Below are positions 19,117-28,276 of a DNA stretch of 64,000 bases, in pieces. Position 1 is the stretch's first letter; the number at the start of each line of letters is the position of its first letter. This stretch comes from JAYYPW01 sp036128855 (GTDB lineage Bacteria; Pseudomonadota; Gammaproteobacteria; Comchoanobacterales; Comchoanobacteraceae): the NCBI GenBank assembly GCA_036128855.1, contig JAYYPW010000002.1, forward strand, positions 62,001-126,000, read 5' to 3'. The notes below the pieces were generated by a model. The model saw only the letters and a list, made by a program, of their open reading frames with translations. It was not told the origin of the DNA and did not search any database. Both the position numbers and the translations under genes were made by a program.

Positions 19117-19803
19117 TTAAATAGACGACCACATAGATACTAACTTAGCTTGATTTAACTGTAACCACTGTAAGCATAGTAAAGTAGCGCTGTTATTTAT
19201 TTCTCCTCTTTGTAGAGCATCTAAAACATCATCCATAGCAAACGCTTGAACTCGAATATCCTCATTCTCTGTGGCAAGACCATGTATTCCGCCAGCCTCA
19301 CTACTATCCACTAAAGCGCAGTATGCATAGACTTCTTCAGTACTTCCACCAGGGCTTACCCAATATTGAGCTATCTTCTCCCAAGCTAGAGCCTGTAAAC
19401 CTGTTTCTTCTTCCAGTTCTCTTTCAGCCCCGGATACTGGTGAATCTTTAGCCTCGAGAAGACCTGCAACAACCTCATATAGCCAAGGTTGTCGACCAGA
19501 AACTGCAACTATACCTGAACGAATCTGCTCAATGAGAACAACTTTTCTTTCCTTGATATCGATAGGAAGAACAACAACTGCTGGAGGCCTAACCATAACC
19601 TCATGGTGTAACCATGAACTTGAACCACCAGCAAATTTCGGATAACGATAAGATAATTTTTGCATTGCAAAAAAACCTTCGTACACAACCTCAGGCTGTT
19701 TTATTTCGATATCACTGACTTGATATTGATGATGTAGTAGCTTATCTTTCACGAGTAGATAGTAACAAAACATCGAGGCAGTAAGCAAGAAAAGAAGCAA
19801 CAT
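19117..19803 (-). CDS. nudF: ADP-ribose pyrophosphatase (Nudix), NudF-like, with N-terminal hydrophobic segment
   Basis: Hydrolyses ADP-ribose to AMP and ribose 5-phosphate. The Nudix box spans about 116-138, ending in RELEEETGL; the usual first Glu of the box is Asp here, a conservative change. The C-terminal motif GIHGLATENEDIRV is typical of NudF. The protein has 228 residues, about 20 more than E. coli NudF, because a hydrophobic stretch (1-18) precedes the domain. The start may instead be the internal Met at 19773, which would remove most of that stretch. The neighbours parE and tolC match the enterobacterial order. Confidence 0.9.
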   Translation of the reverse strand: MLLLFLLTASMFCYYLLVKDKLLHHQYQVSDIEIKQPEVVYEGFFAMQKLSYRYPKFAGGSSSWLHHEVMVRPPAVVVLPIDIKERKVVLIEQIRSGIVAVSGRQPWLYEVVAGLLEAKDSPVSGAERELEEETGLQALAWEKIAQYWVSPGGSTEEVYAYCALVDSSEAGGIHGLATENEDIRVQAFAMDDVLDALQRGEINNSATLLCLQWLQLNQAKLVSMWSSI

Positions 19804-19861
19804 ACTTGATTTTTAATAATTCGATAATTAGACTAAAAATACGTTCAATGAGATTTACACA

Positions 19862-20269
19862 ATGAGTATCAACACTTACCTTCTTAGTTCACTTTTAATC
19901 TTAACGCCTAATCTATTTGCAAATGAATCTAGTCAAGCGATTCAATCCTTGCAACAACAGGTGCAAGAAAGCTCAGATAATGCACAGAAGAATCTAAATG
20001 ATGCAGTCACAACTCTTAACAAATCCATAACTAATGTTCAAAACACTACAAACGCCAGTATCGAAAGCGTACAAAGTACTTTGCAAGCCCGTATTGAAGA
20101 ACAAGATAAAAATAATAAACAACAAATTAACCAGCTTGTAAGTAACATCCAACAAAAAATCGATACCATGCAACAATCCATAGAAGCGTTACAAGCCCAG
20201 ATTGCATCCGTACAAGCTAATTTAAACGAGCAAGTAAAAAAACTGGGAGCAGCTATCAATAAATCATAG
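19862..20269 (+). CDS. Periplasmic coiled-coil protein of unknown function
   Basis: A 135-residue protein with a signal peptide (about 1-20, ending LFA) and a mature part that is almost entirely heptad-like coiled coil rich in Gln, Asn, Ser and Ile. No family is recognised. It lies between nudF and tolC on the tolC strand, 57 bases upstream of tolC, so a role alongside TolC (for example as a periplasmic spacer or adaptor-like fibre) is conceivable but unproven. It has no lipobox, so it should be soluble or held through oligomerisation. Confidence 0.75.
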   Translation: MSINTYLLSSLLILTPNLFANESSQAIQSLQQQVQESSDNAQKNLNDAVTTLNKSITNVQNTTNASIESVQSTLQARIEEQDKNNKQQINQLVSNIQQKIDTMQQSIEALQAQIASVQANLNEQVKKLGAAINKS

Positions 20270-20326
20270 GCTAGTGCACGCCTAGAACGGTATATATCCT
20301 TATTAACCACTTATTTAAGTATCTCA

Positions 20327-21685
20327 ATGGCATTTTCTAAATCAAATTCATACACATTCACAATCATATTTATTTGGTTAGCTAGCACTACGACACAAGT
20401 ACATGCTGCTAGCTTCAGTGAGATACTTGATAAGGCTGTTATTAATGATCTCACATACCGAGCGAGTAAATACGCTTGGCTTAGAGATCAAAACGATAAA
20501 AAAATAGCTTTGGCTGCTCTACTACCCAGTGCACAAATTAATGCCGATACCACATCTAGAAAAAGCACATTTGTCGACCAAGCAAACAGACCAACATATG
20601 ATTTCAAGAAAAAAGATATCGCGCTCAACTTGAGTCAAATTCTTTTTGACTTACAAACCTACTCGCAATACGAATCAGCTGAAGAACAAAGCAAACTAGC
20701 ACTCCTAGTATTTCAAAAAAGCAGCAGTCAACTTATCACTAATACATTGCAACTCTATACTAACTTACTAATGGCAACAGATAGCCTATCATTTACTCTA
20801 GCAGAACAAGATGAAACACAAATGCGTTACAGAGATGTCTCACAGAAAGTCCAAGCTGGCATCATGACAGAAACTGATCTAGCTGAAACACAAGCACAGC
20901 TAGAAAGAATTAAAGCGAATGTGCTATCTGCGGAGCAAAATATTATTGAAGCCCAAGAAGCCTTAATAGACAGCTCTGGCATACAAGTTCAGGAAGTACT
21001 AGCGTTAGACAGTGAAAAACAGTTTTCAGATAAACCCGTATCCAAACTTTCTGAATGGCTGGAACACGCGCAAAAACGTAATCTCGACATACAAATTGCC
21101 AAAACAAATCTTGCGATTGCACAATCGCATGAAAAAGCGTCTCAGGCATCGTACTACCCAACAGTAACTGGCCATGCGAGTATCAAATACCATCGTAACG
21201 ACTACGGCACCCTTATAAATATACCCGAAGAAAACTCACAGTCTATTGGTGTTAGTCTTAAATACCCACTAGTCTCTGGAGGGAAAAGATACTACACCAA
21301 TAAAATGCAATCAGAAAACACCCTGTACTATGAGAGTATATTAGCTAAGATAGAACAAGATACTAATCGCTCCATTCGCAATCTTTATCATCGTTTAGAA
21401 TCAGGAAAACAGATTATTAAAGCAAATAGCCAGGCCGTGCATTTTTCTAAAGAACTTATTAAAATGAATAAAATTAAGTTACAAGCTGGTGCCACAACCA
21501 CACTAGAGGTCTTAGATAATATATCTAAACTTCGCCTAGATCAACAATCACTAGCAGAATCACGCTATCAGTATCTAGTCAATTATATTGAATTAAAAAG
21601 ACTTTGTGGCACACTTACAAAAAAAGATTTAGAAGAAATCAATCAACACTTCAACCTTCCACGCAAAATCAACAAACCATCTTAG
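20327..21685 (+). CDS. tolC: TolC-family outer-membrane efflux/secretion channel
   Basis: Outer-membrane trimeric channel used by type I secretion and multidrug efflux pumps. It has 452 residues with a signal peptide ending QVHA at about 27, and two repeats of the OEP helical domain. Typical features are QAGIMTETDLAETQAQLERI in the first repeat and the GATTTLEVLDN motif near the C terminus. It is next to nudF/parE as in E. coli, supporting orthology to TolC itself rather than another family member. No inner-membrane pump or adaptor gene is in the window. Confidence 0.93.
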   Translation: MAFSKSNSYTFTIIFIWLASTTTQVHAASFSEILDKAVINDLTYRASKYAWLRDQNDKKIALAALLPSAQINADTTSRKSTFVDQANRPTYDFKKKDIALNLSQILFDLQTYSQYESAEEQSKLALLVFQKSSSQLITNTLQLYTNLLMATDSLSFTLAEQDETQMRYRDVSQKVQAGIMTETDLAETQAQLERIKANVLSAEQNIIEAQEALIDSSGIQVQEVLALDSEKQFSDKPVSKLSEWLEHAQKRNLDIQIAKTNLAIAQSHEKASQASYYPTVTGHASIKYHRNDYGTLINIPEENSQSIGVSLKYPLVSGGKRYYTNKMQSENTLYYESILAKIEQDTNRSIRNLYHRLESGKQIIKANSQAVHFSKELIKMNKIKLQAGATTTLEVLDNISKLRLDQQSLAESRYQYLVNYIELKRLCGTLTKKDLEEINQHFNLPRKINKPS

Positions 21686-21690
21686 CCATT

Positions 21691-22083
21691 ATGTCCAATT
21701 TACATACAACAACTGCCAAAGAGTTATATTTTAGCTGGATTAATCACGTAGAAAATGCAACAACAGCCGAAGAAATAGTATCTCTTTATCTAGATAATAG
21801 CATTCTTATCCCCACATTTTCGCCTGATCTATGTGTAAATAAACAACAAAAAATAGACTATTTCCAAAACTTATTAACCAAAAAAAACATTAAGATCACT
21901 ACCGAAAAGCTTATCTGCCAAGACAGTAGTGCATGCTTAGTTTGCAGTGGGTTGTATACATTTCACTATACTGATCAAAATAGACGTTTTAGCCGCTCTT
22001 CACGCTTTACTTTTATTTTTAAAAAAATCCAGGATACAGCCTGGCAAATATTACATCACCATTCCTCAGAATTACCGAATTAA
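21691..22083 (+). CDS. NTF2-like (SnoaL/CaMKII-association type) domain protein
   Basis: A 130-residue single-domain protein. I start at ATG 21691, five bases after the tolC stop; the frame continues upstream only within tolC. The sequence pattern (a helix-rich start, VSLYLDNSILIPTFS, a central strand pair and a terminal WQILHHHSSELP) matches the calcium/calmodulin-kinase-association/DUF4440 group of NTF2-like proteins, which often end in H-H-S-S. Function in bacteria is mostly unknown. Probably cotranscribed with tolC. Its stop overlaps that of the next, convergent gene. Confidence 0.8.
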   Translation: MSNLHTTTAKELYFSWINHVENATTAEEIVSLYLDNSILIPTFSPDLCVNKQQKIDYFQNLLTKKNIKITTEKLICQDSSACLVCSGLYTFHYTDQNRRFSRSSRFTFIFKKIQDTAWQILHHHSSELPN

Positions 22084-23405
22084 TCATCATCAGATATCGC
22101 AGGCAATGTTGACCCAGAACGATTAACCATGGGCTGTTGAGCTGACTGTGGTTTAGCTAATGTTAAACTCACTGATTGCAAAAAAGCTGCGATACTATGT
22201 TGTGATAAGATCTGTTTAGGTTTTTTATGCGACCGCTTTGGAAGTACACTGTGTGAATCACCCTGTATTTCTCTAATCGATTCTAAAAAAGATGCTAATT
22301 GCGTATCTATTGCATGAATAGACTTATTAAGATCACCCTGGTTATCAAGATTTTTAGTTCCCCTACTTCCATATATCGCAACACGTAAACGTAAAATAGT
22401 TAACTCAGCAAGAAAACCATGCACAACCATTTCATGGATAGAGGCCTGAGCATAATTGTTTTTAGCATCTTCACGTGCTTTTAGGATTATTTGTTGAAAA
22501 CGTTTCTGAGTGTCTTCTTGTAAATTATCATGATATTGCATATCCAACTGGGTTAGTAAGCTATGTAAATCGTTTTCTGTTTGCTCAGGAGCAGGTATTT
22601 TCATAGTCTCTTGATCTAATTCTTGATCAAGCTGAGACTTCTCATCTACAGCTGCCTCTGCAGATTCAGAAGTTGAAGAGAGTGGTGCTGGAGTTTGTTT
22701 TAACATTTGTTCTGTTTGTAGCAGACTATCTGTAGCACCTGAAGACACACTGCTTGCATGTATAGAATTACCCTGTGAGAGAACACCATTAAGTTCCCTT
22801 TGGGGTGGTATTATATCAAATGAGGATTTCCCCTTCTCTATCTGATCCAATGTCTCATCTTGATTAAGGTTACCCTCTGTCATTTGACTTTGTTCTACAG
22901 ACTCAGTAGAAACAGTGGTATCAGTAGTATTAGAATCTTGATCTTGCGCTGCAGATTGGCTCTCTGGCTGTGTAACAACACTTAGTGGCCCAAGCTGTAT
23001 AATCGCACTCACATTCAGTTTAGTCACCTCATCTAAATGCCTCATCAAGCGCTCAGCCATAGGAACCTGCTTAAGAAAATTCCCTTGAGAAAATGCCTGA
23101 GCTCTCTTACAACCTAACCAAAGTGACATTATTGCCTCAAAGACAGGCAATATGCTTGATCCGAGGCGACCAGATTCTAAAATCGTCGCAAAATCCAAAA
23201 ATACAGCAATATCATCAGACAAAGACTGCTTCCATTTAGTATGAGAACCTTGTAGCTTAGCTAAACCATCTTGAAAACCCAAGCTATCCACACAATCAAT
23301 ACATGCTATCGCATGGCGCAACAACTCTGCGTTTAAAGACTCAACAGTGATATTTTCCTGCGCGTCTTTGCTAGGTTTAGAATGCTTTTTCTGTTCTTCA
23401 AGCAT
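22080..23405 (-). CDS. Unrecognised acidic, Ser/Gln-rich protein
   Basis: A 441-residue protein with no family I recognise. It has three parts: a helical N-terminal region (about 1-150), a long low-complexity linker rich in Ser, Thr, Gln, Glu and Asp (about 150-280), and a helical C-terminal region (about 285-375) followed by a basic patch (KRSHKKPK) and a short helix. No signal peptide or membrane segment. Its ATG overlaps the dusA stop by eight bases, so it is translationally coupled to dusA. The architecture is that of a cytoplasmic or secreted scaffold-like protein; anything more would be guesswork. Confidence 0.8.
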   Translation of the reverse strand: MLEEQKKHSKPSKDAQENITVESLNAELLRHAIACIDCVDSLGFQDGLAKLQGSHTKWKQSLSDDIAVFLDFATILESGRLGSSILPVFEAIMSLWLGCKRAQAFSQGNFLKQVPMAERLMRHLDEVTKLNVSAIIQLGPLSVVTQPESQSAAQDQDSNTTDTTVSTESVEQSQMTEGNLNQDETLDQIEKGKSSFDIIPPQRELNGVLSQGNSIHASSVSSGATDSLLQTEQMLKQTPAPLSSTSESAEAAVDEKSQLDQELDQETMKIPAPEQTENDLHSLLTQLDMQYHDNLQEDTQKRFQQIILKAREDAKNNYAQASIHEMVVHGFLAELTILRLRVAIYGSRGTKNLDNQGDLNKSIHAIDTQLASFLESIREIQGDSHSVLPKRSHKKPKQILSQHSIAAFLQSVSLTLAKPQSAQQPMVNRSGSTLPAISDDD

Positions 23406-24390
23406 AATGTTGATCTCCTAAATCGATATAATGAATAAGTTCCTGACGAATATTTGGTAAAGATGCTTTTATTTCTGTAGGCTCAGCACGGCTGAGTGTC
23501 ATCAGAGCCGTACGATATTTCTTCGCATTACGGCAACCTTTCATCAGCGTATAAAGTGGTTTAAAGACTTGAGATGGCCGCACTCCTGCAGCAATCTGCA
23601 TCTGAGAATAGTCAAGATAATTTTTTAACACGTCTACTTTAGACATTAGCCTCTCATTCCCTGCAATCCTATGGTGTAAATCACGCAAAAACCATGGATC
23701 TTCGCAAGCTTTTCGTCCTATCATCACACCTGAAAACTGCTGTAAAAACTCTTCGCACGTATCCAAACATACTAAACCGCCATTGAGCACTATTGGAAAG
23801 TCACCTAGGGCATCAGCCAGCTCTAGCACCCTTGCATAATTGAGTGGGGGTACAGTTCTATTTTGCCTCGGATTAAGCCCTTTAAGCCATGCTTTACGTG
23901 CATGAATCTGGACAAACCGGCAACCTGCGTCTTTAACGGACTTAACAACATCAATAAGATACGATAAATCGTCACAATCATCAACCCCTATACGCAACTT
24001 TACTGACACCGGCAAACCTGATCGCACCATTGCAGCAACGCAACAAACCAGCCTATCCTTATCTTTAAATAAAGCTGCGCCCATATTCCCTGCCTGTACA
24101 CGAGAGCTTGGACAACCCACATTTAAATTAACCCCTGTATATCTACGATCATGCGCTAATAACGCACACTGATAAAGATGATCTGGATCACAGCCACCAA
24201 ATTGAACAAGCAATGGATGCTCTGATGCATCATGATCTAATAAATGCAGGCGCTTACCATAAATTAATGCACCTGTTGTAATCATCTCTGTATACAAAAG
24301 TACACTAGGGCATATTCTACGCAGTAGATATCGAAAATGACGATCCGTCCAACCCATCATGGGTGCCATATGTATTTTAGGAATTATCAT
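23398..24390 (-). CDS. dusA: tRNA-dihydrouridine(20/20a) synthase DusA
   Basis: FMN-dependent reductase that makes dihydrouridine at positions 20/20a of the tRNA D-loop. It has 330 residues, normal length. Visible motifs are APMMGWTDRHFRYLLRRI at 8-25 and LYTEMITTGALIYG, which distinguish DusA from DusB and DusC, plus the catalytic-cysteine segment NLNVGCPSSRVQ and the FMN-binding NGG. It is followed, with an overlap, by an unknown gene and preceded by an acyltransferase. Confidence 0.96.
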   Translation of the reverse strand: MIIPKIHMAPMMGWTDRHFRYLLRRICPSVLLYTEMITTGALIYGKRLHLLDHDASEHPLLVQFGGCDPDHLYQCALLAHDRRYTGVNLNVGCPSSRVQAGNMGAALFKDKDRLVCCVAAMVRSGLPVSVKLRIGVDDCDDLSYLIDVVKSVKDAGCRFVQIHARKAWLKGLNPRQNRTVPPLNYARVLELADALGDFPIVLNGGLVCLDTCEEFLQQFSGVMIGRKACEDPWFLRDLHHRIAGNERLMSKVDVLKNYLDYSQMQIAAGVRPSQVFKPLYTLMKGCRNAKKYRTALMTLSRAEPTEIKASLPNIRQELIHYIDLGDQHYA

Positions 24391-24422
24391 TATCGTTGTA
24401 CATAGTTATTTTGCAGATTTTA

Positions 24423-25349
24423 TCATACCTTTGTTTTTTTCTCAAGACGAAATAAAGCGGTATACCGGGCGGCTAAATATGCATCTTTCTGCAGCCAAAT
24501 TGCTTGCAGCCATTCTGATAATTTTCGCTTTTTGGACTTTTTTTTGAGTATATCTTGTGCATAAAATTCTTTACACGCATGAGTATGCATATCTATATGA
24601 ATCGTTTTACATAAACCACTCAAGAGCGTCCAAGGAGTAACTTGGTTAGTCTGTGCATAAAAAATCGTAGTATCTATCACTCCTTGACAATCTACTGGTG
24701 CCTGCTCTAACGCAAGAGCCAAACCAGTTGATTGGGGCTGTAAAACATGTTGATAAAGACCTGGTTTATTTTGTGGGCTAAAACGTGTCCCCTCCACAAA
24801 CAATACTAATGTTGTTGGGCTTTCTAATGCAGATTTACATTGCATAGATAAGCGTGCGCGCTGTAGACACAAAATACGTTTAGCATCTGATAAAGTTGCA
24901 TGACTTGGAACCCTATCAACAAAGAGGTAGCCCATGACATAGCAAAACCAACCTAAAAATGGAATATAAGCCAAGCTCTTTTTAAGAAAAAACTTAAGCA
25001 AAGGCAGATCTCTAGGCAACAGTGCTAATAAAACTAAAATATCGACACCAGACTGGTGATTAACAACCATTATATATCTACCTTGGTCTAAAAAAGAGTC
25101 TGACGTATTAACACTAAAACGAACACCAGAAATATGCAACAAAATCCAGGCGATATTAGCCGAATGCAGTCTTTGTAATTTTTTTTGGACACCACTAAAC
25201 CACTGCTGGCCAAGGCCAAAAAATCGAGGCAATGGCAACAATAAAAAAACTATAGAAGAACAAATTACTAAGTTACAAACAAGTAATATAACTGCTAAAA
25301 AAAAGCGTATACACGCGATCATTAACATAAACCATTTACGTATACGCAT
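24423..25349 (-). CDS. Lysophospholipid acyltransferase (PlsC/YihG type)
   Basis: Membrane acyltransferase that should acylate the sn-2 position of lysophosphatidic acid or another lysophospholipid. The catalytic motif NHQSGVD (H-x4-D) and the substrate motif FVEGTRFS are both present, and there are hydrophobic segments at the N terminus. Start chosen at ATG 25349 because a GAGA ribosome-binding site lies seven bases upstream; this gives 308 residues and a 14-base overlap with hemC. Length and C-terminal extension resemble the YihG branch more than the shorter PlsC. Confidence 0.88.
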   Translation of the reverse strand: MRIRKWFMLMIACIRFFLAVILLVCNLVICSSIVFLLLPLPRFFGLGQQWFSGVQKKLQRLHSANIAWILLHISGVRFSVNTSDSFLDQGRYIMVVNHQSGVDILVLLALLPRDLPLLKFFLKKSLAYIPFLGWFCYVMGYLFVDRVPSHATLSDAKRILCLQRARLSMQCKSALESPTTLVLFVEGTRFSPQNKPGLYQHVLQPQSTGLALALEQAPVDCQGVIDTTIFYAQTNQVTPWTLLSGLCKTIHIDMHTHACKEFYAQDILKKKSKKRKLSEWLQAIWLQKDAYLAARYTALFRLEKKTKV

Positions 25350-26256
25350 GTAAAATCTCTGCACCACCGCTTTCAAGCAAGCGTTGACACATAGCCTCTA
25401 AGACTACGTTATCACGTTCCATAGAGTTTTTATCTAAATAGCAAGATTCATAGACCATCTGTGTTCCATCTACATGACCTAAACAAACGCGCACGAGAAG
25501 CTTACCCTCAATCTCTTTGGCGAAAACCCCAAGCGGCAGCTGGCAGTGCCCCCCCAATATTTCAACAACTTTACGCTCAGCGTAACAAGATCTTCCAGTA
25601 GAATGATCATGTATTAAAGCCAATTTTTCGAGTAAAATAGCATCTGATCGACGGCACTCAAGGGCTATTACACCTTGACCGCAAGCGGGTAGTATTTGAT
25701 CTGTAGACAAATACTCTCCAACCAAATGCGAAAGATTCAGCCGCTCTAATCCCGCCCCTGCTAAAACTAAAGCAGAAAAATCTCCTCGCTTTAACTTTTG
25801 AATACGCGTATCGACATTACCACGACACGGTACAACCTGTAGATCCGGTCGTATCGACAAAAGCTGAGAGGCTCTTCTTAGACTAGATGTGCCCACAATA
25901 GCACCTTGTGGCAAGCTAGAAAGCCCAGAAAATTCTTCGGTTAACAACGCATCTCTCGGCTCAATTCTTGGCAAAAAAGCAGGAATTACTAAGCCATCTT
26001 GTAACTTACACGCCATATCCTTCAAAGAGTGTACTGCAAGGTCAGCAAATCCACTAAGCACGGCCTCTTCTAATTCTTTTACAAAAGATACTTTACCACC
26101 ATTAAGACTAATTGGTATCTCAGTGTCATCCATCATAGTCTTCATAGGAAGAATTTGATAAGAAAAGTCAGGCCATACACGGGTTATGGCATCCACTACC
26201 ATTTGCGTTTGGCGTAAAGCAAGCTTACTTTGACGAGTTACGATGCGATACACCAA
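25336..26256 (-). CDS. hemC: Porphobilinogen deaminase
   Basis: Assembles four porphobilinogens into hydroxymethylbilane for haem synthesis. It has 306 residues. The N-terminal IVTRQSKLAL motif, the DLAVHSLKDM segment with the active-site Asp region, and the GGHCQLPLG motif carrying the dipyrromethane-attachment cysteine are intact. There is no ATG: the start is TTG (26256) or the adjacent GTG (26253). hemD is not next to it as in E. coli but lies 14 kb away with hemX and hemY. Confidence 0.96.
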   Translation of the reverse strand: MVYRIVTRQSKLALRQTQMVVDAITRVWPDFSYQILPMKTMMDDTEIPISLNGGKVSFVKELEEAVLSGFADLAVHSLKDMACKLQDGLVIPAFLPRIEPRDALLTEEFSGLSSLPQGAIVGTSSLRRASQLLSIRPDLQVVPCRGNVDTRIQKLKRGDFSALVLAGAGLERLNLSHLVGEYLSTDQILPACGQGVIALECRRSDAILLEKLALIHDHSTGRSCYAERKVVEILGGHCQLPLGVFAKEIEGKLLVRVCLGHVDGTQMVYESCYLDKNSMERDNVVLEAMCQRLLESGGAEILHAYT

Positions 26257-26322
26257 GTTTAGATCCGTATAGTCTTCATATGTGCATATAATAGTCAGAT
26301 AAGATAAAAAAGCAAGACTTAT

Positions 26323-27117
26323 TCAAACAAGCTCTACTTCGGTATATTCAGTTTGACAGTAATTCCTCCATATCACTGGAATTCTAGCACTATCTAGTAT
26401 TTTAATCATACCTTGACGGTCGTTAGAATTCATCAACCCACTATTATCTAGTAACACCTTACTCGCATGGGCCACCCAATCTGCTGGATCGATACAAACA
26501 TATTGATCATACAAAAAATCAGACAATATTGTCTTTATCCATGGATAATGCGTACAACCGAGCAAAATATGTGCTTTCTTATTTTTGAATTGAAGAAGTG
26601 AGCTACCTACTAAGTCGTGCACCGCACGTGTAAATGCTGTAGTACGCCAAGTATCTGACTCGATAGCATCGACCCACCCTGGACAAGCAACTGGGACAAT
26701 ATTACCATGAAACCCATAACTCTGAGATAAGACTGGTAGTTTATTTGCGCGAATACTTGCAGTAGTAGCTAACCATAGTATATTTTGATCCAAAAAATTA
26801 TGCGCAAGACCTCGTGCTGTTGGGCGCAAAAGATCGATAATAGGAATCTGGAAGTGCTTTGATAAATAAGCATGTGCCAGGGATGAGCTAGAATGACAAG
26901 CTAAAATTACTGCCTTAACACCCAAATCCTGTAAGCGTTGAACCAAAGATGAAGTTCTACGTATAATCTGTGCATCAGTCATCTGCCCATATGGTGCATA
27001 CTCCCTATCTTGTAGTACCAACCAATTTTCTTTTGGTAACACCTGCCGCAAAGCCCGCAATACCGTAAAACAACCTATACCACTATCTATGATACCTATC
27101 GGCGCGTCAGGGGACAT
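26323..27117 (-). CDS. murI: Glutamate racemase, divergent active site
   Basis: Should supply D-glutamate for peptidoglycan. It has 264 residues starting at ATG 27117, which overlaps the alr stop by one base (TAATG). Both catalytic cysteines are there (LACHSSS and GCTHYP), as are DSGIG and PYG. However, the canonical ACNTA loop reads ACHSS and DSGxGG reads DSGIGC, so the residues that hold the substrate carboxylate and amino groups differ. Its position directly after alanine racemase and near dacB supports a cell-wall role. An aspartate/glutamate racemase of altered specificity is the alternative. Confidence 0.85.
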   Translation of the reverse strand: MSPDAPIGIIDSGIGCFTVLRALRQVLPKENWLVLQDREYAPYGQMTDAQIIRRTSSLVQRLQDLGVKAVILACHSSSSLAHAYLSKHFQIPIIDLLRPTARGLAHNFLDQNILWLATTASIRANKLPVLSQSYGFHGNIVPVACPGWVDAIESDTWRTTAFTRAVHDLVGSSLLQFKNKKAHILLGCTHYPWIKTILSDFLYDQYVCIDPADWVAHASKVLLDNSGLMNSNDRQGMIKILDSARIPVIWRNYCQTEYTEVELV

Positions 27118-28232
27118 TAAGAAACCCCTTCCCATGTAAATTGAACCCTATGCTGGACAGCAGTGAGTAATTCGTAAGGACTACGCTTGGTAACCTGAGC
27201 AATACTTTCCAAAGGTAAACCATCTCCCCACAAGGTCACTGGACTTGAAAAACTAGCAGATGGACATTGAGAAACATCAACTGTGAGCATATCCATAGAA
27301 ACTCTACCAATCAATGGACAACAAATTCCATCAATCAATATAGGCGTATTCTGCGGTGCTGTTTGCGGATAACCATCACCATAACCACAGGCCACTACTG
27401 CAATACGCATAGGTCGTGGGCAAACATAGTCTGCTCCATAACCAATAGTGTCCCCTTTTTTGCAATCTCTAATCGCAATGATACCACTGCGCAAAGTCAT
27501 AACTGGCTTCAATGCGTAATCAAAAGCTGTCTTTTGCTCAACAGGGCTGACACCATACAGTGCTAAACCTGGCCTAACATATTCATACTGTACATCTGGA
27601 AAATGAAGGATACCAGCAGAGTTACACATACTTGCAGGGCCTGAAAAATCAGAACGTAAACTAGAAAAACGAGAAATCTGTTTTGCATTTAAGACATGAT
27701 TTTTATCCGCAGCGCACGCAAAATGAGACATCACACCAAGCGCACCTTTGACTTTACCAGAAGCTAAAAGTTTTGTACGAATATTAGGAACATCTTGCGC
27801 CTGAAAACCTAATCGTCCCATCCCTGTGTCTATTTTGAGCCATACAGGAATTGGCGCGCATTGTACTTGTTCTAACCACTCTAACTGTTGCTGCTCATGT
27901 ATCACAACACCAAATTCATAAGCAGCAGCATAACGGTATTCTTCTGGCGAGAAAACTCCTTCCATCAGTAAGATGGGACAACGAATCTGACTATCTCTTA
28001 AAGCAAGAGCTTCGTTTATAGAAGCAACTCCAAGCCAAGCTACCAAACTCTCTAGACGTTTTGCAACCGATCGAATACCATGACCGTACCCATTTGACTT
28101 CACCATAGCGATAATTTTGGACTGCGGCGCCCAGCTTTGGATTACTTGCAAATTATGCGCCAAATTATCAGTGGAGAGCGTTGCCACCATTGGGCGGCCA
28201 AGAATATGTTTTTGTGCAACTGGCATCGTCAT
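27117..28232 (-). CDS. alr: Alanine racemase
   Basis: PLP enzyme that makes D-alanine for peptidoglycan. It has 371 residues. The PLP-lysine motif MVKSNGYGHG is at about 43-52, and the C-terminal domain carries the GYGDGYP and GRVSMDMLTVDV motifs, including the tyrosine region used as second catalytic base. It forms a tight pair with murI and lies 44 bases downstream of the petC locus. Confidence 0.96.
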   Translation of the reverse strand: MTMPVAQKHILGRPMVATLSTDNLAHNLQVIQSWAPQSKIIAMVKSNGYGHGIRSVAKRLESLVAWLGVASINEALALRDSQIRCPILLMEGVFSPEEYRYAAAYEFGVVIHEQQQLEWLEQVQCAPIPVWLKIDTGMGRLGFQAQDVPNIRTKLLASGKVKGALGVMSHFACAADKNHVLNAKQISRFSSLRSDFSGPASMCNSAGILHFPDVQYEYVRPGLALYGVSPVEQKTAFDYALKPVMTLRSGIIAIRDCKKGDTIGYGADYVCPRPMRIAVVACGYGDGYPQTAPQNTPILIDGICCPLIGRVSMDMLTVDVSQCPSASFSSPVTLWGDGLPLESIAQVTKRSPYELLTAVQHRVQFTWEGVS

Positions 28233-28276
28233 GGTGGATCACATTACCTTATATTATTACCAAATACAAGACGCTA

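Noticed and set aside
24359..24547. Short plus-strand frame (62 codons) opposite dusA and the acyltransferase
   Set aside because: It lies antisense across the ends of two certain genes and has no ribosome-binding site or recognisable product.
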